Source: Pseudoalteromonas sp. S2755
GTDB lineage: Bacteria > Pseudomonadota > Gammaproteobacteria > Enterobacterales > Alteromonadaceae
Direction of reading: 5' to 3'
DNA: 54,526 nucleotides
Assembly: GCF_005886535.1 (NCBI RefSeq)
Contig: NZ_PNDS01000037.1
Coordinates: 1 to 54,526, forward strand
In this document: positions 45,491-54,320 of the stretch, in pieces
Layout: each line of letters starts with the position of its first letter
Numbering within the stretch: position 1 is the stretch's first letter
Notes under the pieces: model-generated
The model's input: only the letters and a program-made list of their open reading frames with translations
The model's database searches: none
What the model was told of the DNA's origin: nothing
Made by a program: the position numbers and the translations under genes

Positions 45491-47953
45491 ATGAGTAATC
45501 GGATTATTTCTATCAATTTAAAACAAATACTAACTTGGGGCACGGTACTCTGTGGCTTGGTGATCTCGTCACTTATTATATCTATTTCATATATCAGCCA
45601 GCGAGACACGCTTCTCAATACCTATGAGGCAAAGCTAAGACAAGATTTATCCCATTTAGGTAGACATCTATACACTGAATTTGTGGAAGGCAGCAATAAC
45701 CAAATCAGTCTGACCCTTGAAGATTATTATTCTGACAGTAAATACAAAGCGCTTTTCCTTATTCAAGGAAAAACGCTCATCAACGAAACTCAACATTCAG
45801 CGATTGGACTACAAATATTTAATCAGGTTATCAGCCAGGAGCAAGCCACTGCAACACTACGAACACTTGATCTCACTGTGGCATTTGATCCTAACCAGCA
45901 GCACTTTCTCGCAGCCATTCCCATTTCACCTAAAGTGCCTGTCCCTGAGTCCGATAATTTAGCTAGGCTGATTGCAATTTATGACGTAAGCACCATTTTT
46001 CTCTCGTTAAAGCAACAATTAATAACGAAGGCGAGTATTTTGACGGTATTTTTAATACTCATCATTATTGCGCTACTAAGCTTCACCCATTATTTCATTC
46101 ACAAACCAATCAAAAGGTTGATCCAAGTAGGTGATGCCTTATCCTCTAAATCTTTGAGCAGTAGAGCCGAAATCGTGGGACATGGCGAGCTTGGAGCCCT
46201 TGCAAAACAATTCAATGTGATGGCACAAACGTTAGAGAAAAACTGGCAACAACAATTACAAATCACCCAAGAATTACAGCGCCGTCACGCACTTATTAAT
46301 AGCGTTTTTGAGGCATTACCAGATCTTTTCTTTATCATTAATACGGATGGTACTATCTTAGAATGTCATACTGGAAAATCAGACGACTTGTATACGTCAC
46401 CTGAGCATTTTATAAGCAAGAAAATGACGGAGGTGCTGCCTTCTCACGCAGCAAAACAATTTAGCCAAGCCATCAAGTCTACCAACCTGCAACATCAATT
46501 AACCCAAATAGAGTATCCACTAACTATTGCTGATCAAGCGAAACTGTTCGAAGCTAGGCTCTCTCCGATCCCTGGGACCGATCAGTTGGTTATCGCAGTG
46601 CGTGATATCACAGAGAAAAAGCGCCAAGAGGAAGTCATCTTACACCACGCTTTTTATGATACATTAACTGATTTACCAAATCGTTTTTTAGCCATGGAAC
46701 GGCTAGCACAACAACTACTTGACGCCGAACGAAACGATGAACTTGCAGTAGTATTTTTTATTGATTTGGATGATTTTAAAAGGATCAATGACTCTCTCGG
46801 ACACGAAATGGGCGATCAAGTTCTCCTTGCTTCAGGAGAAAGGCTCAAGCAATCGCTACGTGAACAAGACACCGTGTCACGCCTCAGTGGCGACGAGTTT
46901 ATTGTGTTAATGGGCGGATTTAAACATACCTCAGACATTTCCTCTGTTGCCGATATGCTCATCAAACTTTTTCACCACCCCATTATTATTGGCGATAAAG
47001 ATTTTAATATTTCAGTCAGTATCGGCGTTGCTATCTATCCCTTGGACGCGAACTCTCCCCAAGAGCTACTTAGCTGCGCTGATACCGCAATGTACAATGC
47101 CAAAAGTAATGGTCGCAACAACTACTGTCTATTTAATCAAAAGATGAGTCAACAGCTGTCTCGACGTATTGAAATTGAGGAGGCACTGCGCGTAGCACTG
47201 AATGAAAACGAGTTAGAATTGTTTTACCAACCTCAGTTTTATATTAAAGACAGTGATGTATTTGGCGCAGAAGCTTTACTCCGCTGGCACAGTAAAACAT
47301 TGGGTAATGTCTCTCCTGCGGAGTTTATTCCCGTTGCGGAACAAAGCGGTTTGATCATAGACATCGGGTTGTTTGTGCTCTCAACGGCTATTAACCAAGC
47401 ACACCAATGGCAGCAACACTTAGCTCCCGGCATCCGCATCGCAATCAATTTATCACCAAGGCAGTTTAAAGATCCAAGCCTCTTAAAACAGATAGAACTA
47501 TTGGTACAAGATATCCCAATTGCCAATCGCTTTATCGAGTTGGAGATCACCGAAGGCGTACTAATCTCTGGGCAGGCGCAAGTAAAACAGACCCTAACTC
47601 AATTACATCAGTTAGGATTGAAATTATCTTTGGATGATTTTGGTACGGGCTATTCGTCACTGAATTATCTCCGTCATTATCCCTTCGATTTCCTCAAAAT
47701 CGACCGCAGTTTTATCAGCGATATGCTTATCACTCAAGAGTCTAAAGCACTAGTTAAAACCATTATTGCCATGGCGCATAATTTATCGATGAAGGTAGTC
47801 GCCGAAGGCGTGGAGACGCTGGACCAATTGCGTTTATTACAGCAGCTGGAGTGTGATTTTGGTCAAGGGTATCTGATCAGCAAGCCGCTTTCTGCAGCAC
47901 AATTTGAAACCTTTTACCATACTAAGATCGAATCAGTTAAGCGCTCTTCTTAG
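45491..47953 (+). CDS. membrane-bound GGDEF-EAL cyclic-di-GMP enzyme with HAMP and PAS domains
   Basis: An 820-residue signalling protein: transmembrane helix at about 14-36, a periplasmic sensor region to about 175, a second helix at about 180-200, HAMP to about 255, PAS at about 270-380, GGDEF at about 390-550 and EAL at about 565-810. The cyclase signature is SGDEF at 466-470, with an RxxD inhibitory site (REQD) correctly spaced before it. The EAL domain keeps EALLRW (594-596) and DDFGTGYSSL, so phosphodiesterase activity is likely; SGDEF variants may be cyclase-active or regulatory. The ATG at 45491 is chosen conservatively; a TTG five codons upstream has a better purine-rich site (GGGG). 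It stands alone, divergent from the gamma-glutamyltransferase gene. Confidence 0.92.
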   Translation: MSNRIISINLKQILTWGTVLCGLVISSLIISISYISQRDTLLNTYEAKLRQDLSHLGRHLYTEFVEGSNNQISLTLEDYYSDSKYKALFLIQGKTLINETQHSAIGLQIFNQVISQEQATATLRTLDLTVAFDPNQQHFLAAIPISPKVPVPESDNLARLIAIYDVSTIFLSLKQQLITKASILTVFLILIIIALLSFTHYFIHKPIKRLIQVGDALSSKSLSSRAEIVGHGELGALAKQFNVMAQTLEKNWQQQLQITQELQRRHALINSVFEALPDLFFIINTDGTILECHTGKSDDLYTSPEHFISKKMTEVLPSHAAKQFSQAIKSTNLQHQLTQIEYPLTIADQAKLFEARLSPIPGTDQLVIAVRDITEKKRQEEVILHHAFYDTLTDLPNRFLAMERLAQQLLDAERNDELAVVFFIDLDDFKRINDSLGHEMGDQVLLASGERLKQSLREQDTVSRLSGDEFIVLMGGFKHTSDISSVADMLIKLFHHPIIIGDKDFNISVSIGVAIYPLDANSPQELLSCADTAMYNAKSNGRNNYCLFNQKMSQQLSRRIEIEEALRVALNENELELFYQPQFYIKDSDVFGAEALLRWHSKTLGNVSPAEFIPVAEQSGLIIDIGLFVLSTAINQAHQWQQHLAPGIRIAINLSPRQFKDPSLLKQIELLVQDIPIANRFIELEITEGVLISGQAQVKQTLTQLHQLGLKLSLDDFGTGYSSLNYLRHYPFDFLKIDRSFISDMLITQESKALVKTIIAMAHNLSMKVVAEGVETLDQLRLLQQLECDFGQGYLISKPLSAAQFETFYHTKIESVKRSS

Positions 47954-48077
47954 CAAAAAATAACGTGTGAAAGTAACATCGCTCCCGAATATCCACTTAA
48001 GATAATAAATCAGGGTAAACACAAGACTAATAAAAATAATATGTTAGTATTGCAAGGCAGTGTAAGGATTTTGAATC

Positions 48078-48512
48078 ATGAATATAGAGTTACTAGTTAG
48101 CAAAGCCAAGCAAGTATGTGACAACCGTGGAGCACGATTTACTCCTATTAGAGAAAAAGTATTTAGACTACTTGCCTCTAAACAAGGTGGTGTTGGTGCA
48201 TACGACTTACTTGAAGAGCTCAAGTTGACGGAAGCGGCTGCAAAACCAGCTACCGTATATCGTGCCTTAGACTTTCTTTCTGAGTTGGGCTTTATCCACA
48301 AAATTGAAAGTACTAATGCGTTTATGCTTTGCCACCACTTCGATCACACACATCCAGTGCAGTTACTGATCTGTGATAGCTGCGGTAACGTTCAAGAGTT
48401 ACACTCAAACACGATTTCGCATGAACTAAACAGCCTCGCTGCAGAAACTGGGTTTGTGGTTACAGAGCAAACCATCGAGGCTCATGGCCGTTGCGAAAAG
48501 TGTAAAGATTAA
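48078..48512 (+). CDS. zur: Fur-family zinc uptake regulator Zur
   Basis: A 144-residue Fur-family repressor. The winged-helix DNA-binding domain (about 1-85) includes RGARFTPIREKVF and PATVYRALDFLSELGFIHKIES, and the ALDFL-GFIHKIESTNAF wording is that of Zur rather than Fur or PerR. Two CxxC structural zinc pairs (ICDSCG, GRCEKC) and a His-rich stretch (CHHFDHTHP) are present. With zinc bound it should repress zinc-uptake genes. AAGGA lies about 10 nt before the ATG. No zinc transporter gene is adjacent. Confidence 0.92.
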   Translation: MNIELLVSKAKQVCDNRGARFTPIREKVFRLLASKQGGVGAYDLLEELKLTEAAAKPATVYRALDFLSELGFIHKIESTNAFMLCHHFDHTHPVQLLICDSCGNVQELHSNTISHELNSLAAETGFVVTEQTIEAHGRCEKCKD

Positions 48513-48542
48513 GTGCAGTGAGCAAAAAAGCCCACTACACTT
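48511..48542 (+). terminator. terminator after zur
   Basis: An imperfect 13-nt arm hairpin (AAGTG-C-AGTG-A-GC with GC-C-CACT-A-CACTT) closes on a 6-A loop and starts inside the zur stop codon. The T-run afterwards is poor, but the stem is long, and the minus-strand reading also works. Confidence 0.6.
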
Positions 48543-48592
48543 ATCACTAAGAGCGACACTAATTTATTAAAAATGCGTAAGGGAAAGTCCAT

Positions 48593-49063
48593 ATGAATGT
48601 AGAATTCATCAACCCCTTTTTATCATCTCTAATCAATGTATTGGCTACTATGGCGCAAACAGAATTGACGCCTGGCAAGCCAAAAGTGAAAAAAGACGAA
48701 GTCGCACAAGGTGATGTTTCGGGTCTGATTGGCATGGTTGGCCCCCAAACAAAAGGGTCATTTTCGATCACCTTTGAAGAGAACCTAGCGCTAACCATTA
48801 TGGAGCGTATGCTTGGTGAACGCCCAGACTCCATAAATGAAGACGTCACTGATATGGTTGGGGAAATCACCAATATGGTCACTGGCGGTGCTAAAAATCT
48901 ACTCGGCGAAAAAGGTTACGAGTTTGATATGGCGACACCAGTTGTCGTTTCAGGCCCGGGTCATACCATCACCCATAAATGCGATGGTCCTAAACTTATT
49001 ATGCCATTCACCTCTCCTGACGGTAATGCCAATATCGAAGTCAGCTTCGACAAACTCGCCTAA
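48593..49063 (+). CDS. CheX-like chemotaxis phosphatase
   Basis: A 156-residue protein of the CheC/CheX/FliY phosphatase group, which dephosphorylates CheY-P or similar receiver domains. The ExxN catalytic pattern appears in the helix [22 protein letters not shown] (about residues 82-103), and the flanking beta strands ([33 protein letters not shown]) fit the CheX fold. No chemotaxis genes are adjacent, so it may serve a distant cluster or another response regulator. It follows zur by 80 bp with a terminator between. Confidence 0.85.
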   Translation: MNVEFINPFLSSLINVLATMAQTELTPGKPKVKKDEVAQGDVSGLIGMVGPQTKGSFSITFEENLALTIMERMLGERPDSINEDVTDMVGEITNMVTGGAKNLLGEKGYEFDMATPVVVSGPGHTITHKCDGPKLIMPFTSPDGNANIEVSFDKLA

Positions 49064-49086
49064 CAGCTAAAAACACACGTTACTTT

Positions 49087-49518
49087 ATGAGTTGGACTCA
49101 AAAACAAATTACCTTGAAGCCTCGAAAGCGAGGCTTTCACTTGGTAAACGATGAGATTATCTCGCAGCTTCCTGAACTATGTGACTATCGTATAGGGCTG
49201 TTGCACTTGTTTATACAACACACCTCCGCCAGCCTAACAATTAACGAAAATGCCGACCCAACGGTACGTATGGATATGGAAAGCCACTTTAATCATTTTG
49301 TACCTGAGAAGCAAAGCTACTACCGCCATGATTATGAGGGCGACGACGATATGCCAGCACATATTAAATCCAGCACCTTAGGATGTGAAGTAACGATCCC
49401 CATTTTTGAGGGCTGCCTGCGTGTAGGTACTTGGCAAGGTATTTATCTCGGTGAGCATCGTGACCATGGCGGTGCAAGACGCGTCATCGCAACGCTTCAA
49501 GGTGACAGAAAAGGTTAG
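49087..49518 (+). CDS. yjbQ: YjbQ/UPF0047 family protein
   Basis: A 143-residue UPF0047 protein of usual length. The family signature is clear: [49 protein letters not shown], and the terminal [15 protein letters not shown]. Family members have weak thiamine-phosphate synthase activity in vitro and their physiological role is not settled. It follows the CheX-like gene by 23 bp, probably in one transcript, and converges on alr with a 4-bp gap. Confidence 0.93.
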   Translation: MSWTQKQITLKPRKRGFHLVNDEIISQLPELCDYRIGLLHLFIQHTSASLTINENADPTVRMDMESHFNHFVPEKQSYYRHDYEGDDDMPAHIKSSTLGCEVTIPIFEGCLRVGTWQGIYLGEHRDHGGARRVIATLQGDRKG

Positions 49519-49522
49519 CCGC

Positions 49523-50605
49523 TCAGCCTTCGATGTATTCGTAGCTTACTCTTGGGGTGACATTACACAGCAGCTCATATGGAATAGTACCTGCACATTG
49601 CGCTATTTCTTCTACTGGCAGGTTTGGTCCCCACATTTCCACTTCGTCACCCACTTGAATACCATTGGGATTATCACCAATATTCACACTGATCATATCC
49701 ATAGACACGGTGCCAACTATGCCGTAACGCTGGTTACCAATAACCACTGGAGTGCCAATTTTAGCGTGTCTGGGATAACCGTCTCCATAGCCAACACCAA
49801 TAACGGCAAGATAGGTGTCCTGTTCACATTGCCAACGTCCGCCATAACCTACCGCCTGATGCGCTCTCACTCGCTTGATGGCAATAACTTTAGTGGTCAG
49901 ACGCATGACAGGCTTTAAACCATGTTGCTGGCCAACACGCGCAAGCATAGGCGAAACGCCATAAAGCATTAGGCCTGGACGGATCCAATCGCCATGAGAT
50001 TCAGGCCAACCAATGACCCCCGCGGAGTTTGCCAAACACAATGGTGCGTGACTTTGGCTAACTAAAGACTTAAATAGTACTTGCTGTACTTCGGTTTTAT
50101 TGTCTTTGATATCATCGGCACAAGCAAAGTGTGTCATTAAGTGGATTTTATCAGCAACATTTTTTGAGCGCTTAAGGCGGGCATAAAACGCTTCAAACTC
50201 TTCAGGCTCAACACCGAGGCGATGCATACCGGTATCAACTTTTAACCAAACTGTGAGCGGCGCATCTAAACTAGCACGCTCAATGGCTTCAAGCTGAGAA
50301 ATGTCATGCACTATGGTTTGCAAATTATTAGCAAGTAAAATAGGTAAATCAGAAGGGTGAAAAAAACCTTCCAACAGGACAATTGGTTTAGTGATTCCAC
50401 CGGTTCTAAGCGCGAGCGCTTCATCAACTCTCGCCACAGCGAATGCATCCGCATCTTGCAAATGCTGCGCTATTTTAACCAAACCATGACCATAAGCATT
50501 GGCCTTAAGTACCGCCATAATCTTACTGTTTGGCGCCAGTTTTTGCGTTAGCTGTAGGTTTTCTCTCAGCGCGGTTAAATCTATTTCAGCACTCGCTAGT
50601 CGCAT
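49523..50605 (-). CDS. alr: alanine racemase
   Basis: A 360-residue PLP enzyme that makes D-alanine for peptidoglycan. The PLP Lys34 lies in VLKANAYGHG, the catalytic Tyr in VGYGGRW, and the C-terminal barrel contains the VSMDMI and VEMWG motifs. The start at MRLASAEIDL fits the usual 359-360 residue length; an upstream start would add 17 odd residues overlapping the dnaB end. It lies 19 bp after dnaB on the same strand, the conserved dnaB-alr order of enteric and marine gammaproteobacteria. Confidence 0.96.
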   Translation of the reverse strand: MRLASAEIDLTALRENLQLTQKLAPNSKIMAVLKANAYGHGLVKIAQHLQDADAFAVARVDEALALRTGGITKPIVLLEGFFHPSDLPILLANNLQTIVHDISQLEAIERASLDAPLTVWLKVDTGMHRLGVEPEEFEAFYARLKRSKNVADKIHLMTHFACADDIKDNKTEVQQVLFKSLVSQSHAPLCLANSAGVIGWPESHGDWIRPGLMLYGVSPMLARVGQQHGLKPVMRLTTKVIAIKRVRAHQAVGYGGRWQCEQDTYLAVIGVGYGDGYPRHAKIGTPVVIGNQRYGIVGTVSMDMISVNIGDNPNGIQVGDEVEMWGPNLPVEEIAQCAGTIPYELLCNVTPRVSYEYIEG

Positions 50606-50624
50606 TTCACTACTCAATTGACAG

Positions 50625-52004
50625 TTAATATTCGTCGTCCATGGCTGGACCTGCATAGTTATCGAAGCGAGAGTATTGACCTTGGAACGTTAACCTAACC
50701 TTACCGATCGGACCGTTACGTTGCTTACCTATGATAATTTCGGCCGTGCCTTTGTCTGGACTATCATCGTTGTAAACTTCATCACGATAAATAAACATGA
50801 TTAAGTCGGCGTCCTGCTCGATAGAGCCCGATTCACGTAAGTCGGAGTTTACTGGGCGTTTATCTGCACGTTGTTCTAGCGTACGGTTAAGCTGAGAAAG
50901 CGCGATAACTGGACACTGCAGCTCTTTGGCTAGTGCCTTTAATGAACGAGAAATCTCGGCAATTTCAAGCGTACGGTTATCCGAAAGGCTCGGTACGCGC
51001 ATAAGCTGCAAGTAATCCACCATGATCATGCTGATCCCACCGTGATCGCGTGCAATTCGTCTCGCGCGTGAACGCACGTCTGTTGGCGTAAGGCCGGACG
51101 CATCATCAATGTACATCTTGCCTTTTTCCATCAGTAAGCCCATGGTAGACGACAGGCGTGCCCAATCATCATCATCTAATTGCCCGGTACGTACTTTAGT
51201 TTGGTTGATACGACCAAGTGAAGCGAGCATCCTCATCATGATCTGTTCTGAAGGCATCTCTAGCGAGTAAATCAGTACCGGCTTATCTTGCGTCATCGCG
51301 GCATGCTCAGCCAAGTTCATCGCAAAGGTGGTTTTACCCATCGACGGACGCGCTGCGACAATGATCAAATCAGAAGGCTGTAGTCCTGCCGTCATCTTAT
51401 CTAGGTCGCCATAGCCTGTACTTACCCCAGTAACACCATCTTGTGGAGATTGGTAAAGTTCTTCAATTTTATCGACGGTTTTCTCTAGGATGCTATGAAT
51501 ACTTTGCGGACCTTCGGTGCTTTTAGTGCGCTGCTCAGCAATCTTAAATACCTTGCTCTCAGCTAAATCTAACAGCTCGTGGCTATCACGTCCCTCAGGA
51601 TTAAAACCAGCTTCTGCTATTTCATTCGCCACACCAATCATTTCGCGAACAACCGCACGCTCACGGACGATACTCGCATATGCATCAATGTTTGCAGCAC
51701 TTGGCGTGTTTTTAGCAATCTCAGCAAGATAGGAGAAACCACCTATGGTTTCTAACTGATTATTCTTTTCTAGATTCTCAGATATCGTGATTAAGTCGAT
51801 AGGCTGACTAAGCTCTACCAGCTTCTCCATTGCTTCAAAGATCAGCTTATGGGTTCTGGTATAAAAGTCATGAGAGACCACCAATTCCGCAACACGGTCG
51901 AAGGCTTCATTATCTAGCATCAAGCCACCGAGCACAGATTGCTCAGCTTCAATTGAGTGCGGTGGAACTTTTAAGGTATCGACTTGTATATCTGGTTTAG
52001 CCAT
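50625..52004 (-). CDS. dnaB: replicative DNA helicase DnaB
   Basis: A 459-residue hexameric 5'-3' replication helicase. The N-terminal helical domain (about 15-120) opens with PPHSIEAEQSVLGGLMLDNEAFD, followed by the linker and the RecA-like motor with Walker A ARPSMGKTT, Walker B ISMIMVDYLQLM and the arginine-finger region near the C-terminus. It has no intein. It is followed by alr. Its promoter should lie in the 60 bp between its start and the upstream terminator. Confidence 0.97.
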   Translation of the reverse strand: MAKPDIQVDTLKVPPHSIEAEQSVLGGLMLDNEAFDRVAELVVSHDFYTRTHKLIFEAMEKLVELSQPIDLITISENLEKNNQLETIGGFSYLAEIAKNTPSAANIDAYASIVRERAVVREMIGVANEIAEAGFNPEGRDSHELLDLAESKVFKIAEQRTKSTEGPQSIHSILEKTVDKIEELYQSPQDGVTGVSTGYGDLDKMTAGLQPSDLIIVAARPSMGKTTFAMNLAEHAAMTQDKPVLIYSLEMPSEQIMMRMLASLGRINQTKVRTGQLDDDDWARLSSTMGLLMEKGKMYIDDASGLTPTDVRSRARRIARDHGGISMIMVDYLQLMRVPSLSDNRTLEIAEISRSLKALAKELQCPVIALSQLNRTLEQRADKRPVNSDLRESGSIEQDADLIMFIYRDEVYNDDSPDKGTAEIIIGKQRNGPIGKVRLTFQGQYSRFDNYAGPAMDDEY

Positions 52005-52067
52005 ATCACAACATTGAGAAATTGAAGGCCCTCTATTGTATCTGGTCTACCCATAAGTGCAAATAAC

Positions 52068-52101
52068 AAAAGGCCAGAGTTTGGGGAAACTCTGGCCTTT
52101 T
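52068..52101 (-). terminator. strong terminator of the ECF sigma/DUF4097 operon
   Basis: A perfect 15-bp stem (52068-52082 with 52087-52101, containing AAAAGGCCAGAG) and a GGGG/CCCC loop give a classic Rho-independent terminator 26 bp past the DUF4097 stop. The A-rich left arm makes a T-run on the minus strand and the T-rich right arm one on the plus strand. It insulates dnaB from the upstream operon. Confidence 0.9.
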
Positions 52102-52127
52102 GTTGTTCTTATTGCTCTATTGCTTCA

Positions 52128-53066
52128 CTAGTTACGCTTTAGCTCAATATTGCCACTAACGGTATCGATTTCTACATCTGCATTACCACCGTTAAGCACA
52201 AATTCAAGTGAACGAGCTGGACCATATTTGGCTTTTTTAACTTGATCTGAACTTAGCTCATTGGTGATATGGCCGCCAGAATGCGCGTTGACTTCAAACC
52301 TTGCTGACACATCCGTAGGGAAATAAAGTTCAATATCGCCGCTAACGCTGTCCATATTTATATTGGCATTATCCAGTAACTTTGCTGCATATACTGCTAT
52401 TTCGCCGTTAACGGTAGATAAGCGTAGGTCTTTTAACTCTGCCATTTTTAACTCGACTTCGCCATTAACGTTTTCTAAGCGCAGCTCGGTTGCAGTGGTT
52501 TGCGTTTTAATTTCGCCATTAACCGCGTTAAATCTGAGCTTACCGCTCGAAGCGATATCCTCAATGTCCCCATTGACGGTTTCAAACTGAATATTGCCAT
52601 CTAAGTCACGACTATCAATATCACCATTTACGGTTTCTAATGCAATTTTACCGCTGATTTTACTCGCTTTAATATTGCCGTTGACCGTTTTAATACGGGC
52701 GCCTGCCGTTAAATCAGCAGCTTCAACATCAACCACCACCCCTTCAAAGTTTAACTCACTACTACGGGGCATATAAATGGTGAGTGTAGAACCATCACCA
52801 CCGCCCCAACTTTTATAGCGTCTTGGCATCTTCACGATAAACTCAGTCACCTCGCCAGAGGTTTCTAGTTTATAACCCTCGGCTTTATCGTCTAACTCGC
52901 CAGTCACTTTAAAAACGTTTTTATCCCATGTTTTTATCGTTACATCACCGCGCTGATTCTCGATGATAACTTTACCATTTGCAGGAACCGACAGTTCTTT
53001 ATCGATAGATTCTCCGGCGAACACTATCGCAGGTAGCGCCGCTAGGCTAATAATTAATGCTTTCAT
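52128..53066 (-). CDS. secreted DUF4097-family beta-repeat protein
   Basis: A 312-residue protein with a signal peptide (cleavage after VFA, about residue 17). The body contains at least seven short repeats of the type TVNGDI, AVNGEI, NVNGEV and SVSGDI, spaced about 20 residues, which is the parallel beta-helix pattern of the DUF4097 (putative adhesin) family. Function is unknown; family members often sit with sigma/anti-sigma pairs and are thought to act at the cell envelope. AGGAGA precedes the ATG by 6 nt. It lies 10 bp after the anti-sigma-like gene in one operon with the sigma factor. Confidence 0.88.
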   Translation of the reverse strand: MKALIISLAALPAIVFAGESIDKELSVPANGKVIIENQRGDVTIKTWDKNVFKVTGELDDKAEGYKLETSGEVTEFIVKMPRRYKSWGGGDGSTLTIYMPRSSELNFEGVVVDVEAADLTAGARIKTVNGNIKASKISGKIALETVNGDIDSRDLDGNIQFETVNGDIEDIASSGKLRFNAVNGEIKTQTTATELRLENVNGEVELKMAELKDLRLSTVNGEIAVYAAKLLDNANINMDSVSGDIELYFPTDVSARFEVNAHSGGHITNELSSDQVKKAKYGPARSLEFVLNGGNADVEIDTVSGNIELKRN

Positions 53067-53076
53067 CCTAATTCTC

Positions 53077-53556
53077 CTAAATTTGTTGCCAACGAGGTTG
53101 GTGAACCTTATTGATTAAGTCGAGTTGCTGCTGATAAACCTGAGCTAACATTTTTAACAGCGCAGCGTTCTCAGGATCTTGCTTTAAAGACAACTTAATC
53201 GCTTGTTCCGCCTGCTCGAGCTCTTGCAATTGTGTCTGCCAATCAGAAGTCAGCGCTGGCTGCGTTTCATATTGAACCAGTAAAGACTGCTTTTGCTGCT
53301 CAAAAAAAGCGCTAATATTAGCTAGTGAGTCTTGCTTAGGCTGATTCATAATCACTTGCCAAGCGAGTAAACCCGCAATAGTACACGCCGCAATACCAGA
53401 TAACTTTTGCCAATTACTTTGTTTTGGCGGCTGCATCGGTTGTGCTTGATTGATTGCACGCTCAACGCCTTGCCATAAGTCACGTTGTGGCTTTGGCTGC
53501 GACTGTTCGTCATTCAGTGCGGTATGCATAAATTCATCAAAAGATGGTTTAGTCAT
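53077..53556 (-). CDS. anti-sigma-factor-like membrane protein
   Basis: A 159-residue single-pass protein. The first about 50 residues are cytosolic and hydrophilic, with a short FDEFMHTALNDE helix that could bind the sigma factor; a transmembrane helix (ISGIAACTIAGLLAWQVI-like, about 52-70) follows; and the periplasmic part (about 75-159) is a Gln/Leu-rich coiled coil. There is no zinc-binding HxxxCxxC motif. Its ATG overlaps the sigma-factor stop by 8 nt, the usual layout of an ECF sigma factor with its antagonist. The anti-sigma role is inferred from context. Confidence 0.7.
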   Translation of the reverse strand: MTKPSFDEFMHTALNDEQSQPKPQRDLWQGVERAINQAQPMQPPKQSNWQKLSGIAACTIAGLLAWQVIMNQPKQDSLANISAFFEQQKQSLLVQYETQPALTSDWQTQLQELEQAEQAIKLSLKQDPENAALLKMLAQVYQQQLDLINKVHQPRWQQI

Positions 53557-54100
53557 TGTTGTACCACTCCTGTAATAAGTTACGTGCTCGGTGATATTGC
53601 GATTTACTCGACCCTACGGCCATGTTTAACATATTGGCAATTTCCTCGTGGCGATACCCTTCGACAGCATGTAATACGAAGACCAACCTGGCACGTTCCG
53701 GCAATCTGACAATGAGTTTATCTAGGCCGTTTAGCTCTCCTAGCTGCTCAGCACCTTGCTCATCCAGTCCGGATTGTTCAAAGCTTACGACCTTTTGTAA
53801 CCAGTTTTTTTGCTTTCTAAGATAGCTGATAGCAATATTACTGGTCACACTATGAAGCCAAGTCGTAAATTGTGATTGTCCTTTAAATTGGTCTATCTTT
53901 TGCCACAATTGCACAAAAACTTCCTGACATGCATCTTCTGCATGAGCGGGCTCAGCGAGCAATCTAAGACACAATGCATACACGCGACGGTGATGTTGCT
54001 CAAATAGTTCGCGAAATGCACCTTGGTCCCCTTGCTGGCACCTAGCCACTAGCGCATCGGTTTGTTCTTGTGTAAATGCCGCTTTGGCATTAATTATCAT
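53549..54100 (-). CDS. ECF-type RNA polymerase sigma factor
   Basis: A 183-residue sigma-70 ECF protein. Region 2 (about 20-90) contains FRELFEQHHRRVYALCLRLL and DACQEVFVQLWQKIDQFKGQSQFTTWLHSVTSNIAISYLRKQ; region 4 (about 125-180) contains LPERARLVFVLHAVEGYRHEEIANMLNMAVGSSKSQYHRARNLL. The ATG at 54100 has AAGGA 8 nt upstream; a start 24 codons earlier adds residues not expected in the family. It heads an operon with an anti-sigma-like gene (8-nt overlap) and a DUF4097 gene, which are its likely targets together with other envelope genes. Confidence 0.93.
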   Translation of the reverse strand: MIINAKAAFTQEQTDALVARCQQGDQGAFRELFEQHHRRVYALCLRLLAEPAHAEDACQEVFVQLWQKIDQFKGQSQFTTWLHSVTSNIAISYLRKQKNWLQKVVSFEQSGLDEQGAEQLGELNGLDKLIVRLPERARLVFVLHAVEGYRHEEIANMLNMAVGSSKSQYHRARNLLQEWYNND

Positions 54101-54276
54101 GCGTCTGTTCCTTTGGGTTGATACCTTCATCTTCGCATATCGAATGGAACAAACAAAGTCACCAACGCTCAATTGCCAATTTCTACTCTTTTGTAAAGTA
54201 CTTATTTAGACGCGGGCGAAATCAGAAATGGTTTAAACGGGTTGGAAAAAATTTTACTTTTTTATTTGGCCGTAAA

Positions 54277-54299
54277 AAGTGGAGCCTGACGCTCCACTT
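54277..54299 (-). terminator. terminator of a minus-strand gene outside the window or of the repeat region
   Basis: A 9-bp stem (AAGTGGAGC with GCTCCACTT) and 5-nt loop are followed on the minus strand by TTTTTACGG. A plus-strand reading is also possible. It lies between the sigma-factor gene and the repeat-like sequence at the window edge. Confidence 0.6.
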
Positions 54300-54320
54300 A
54301 GGAAAGTTACTCAGCGCTTT

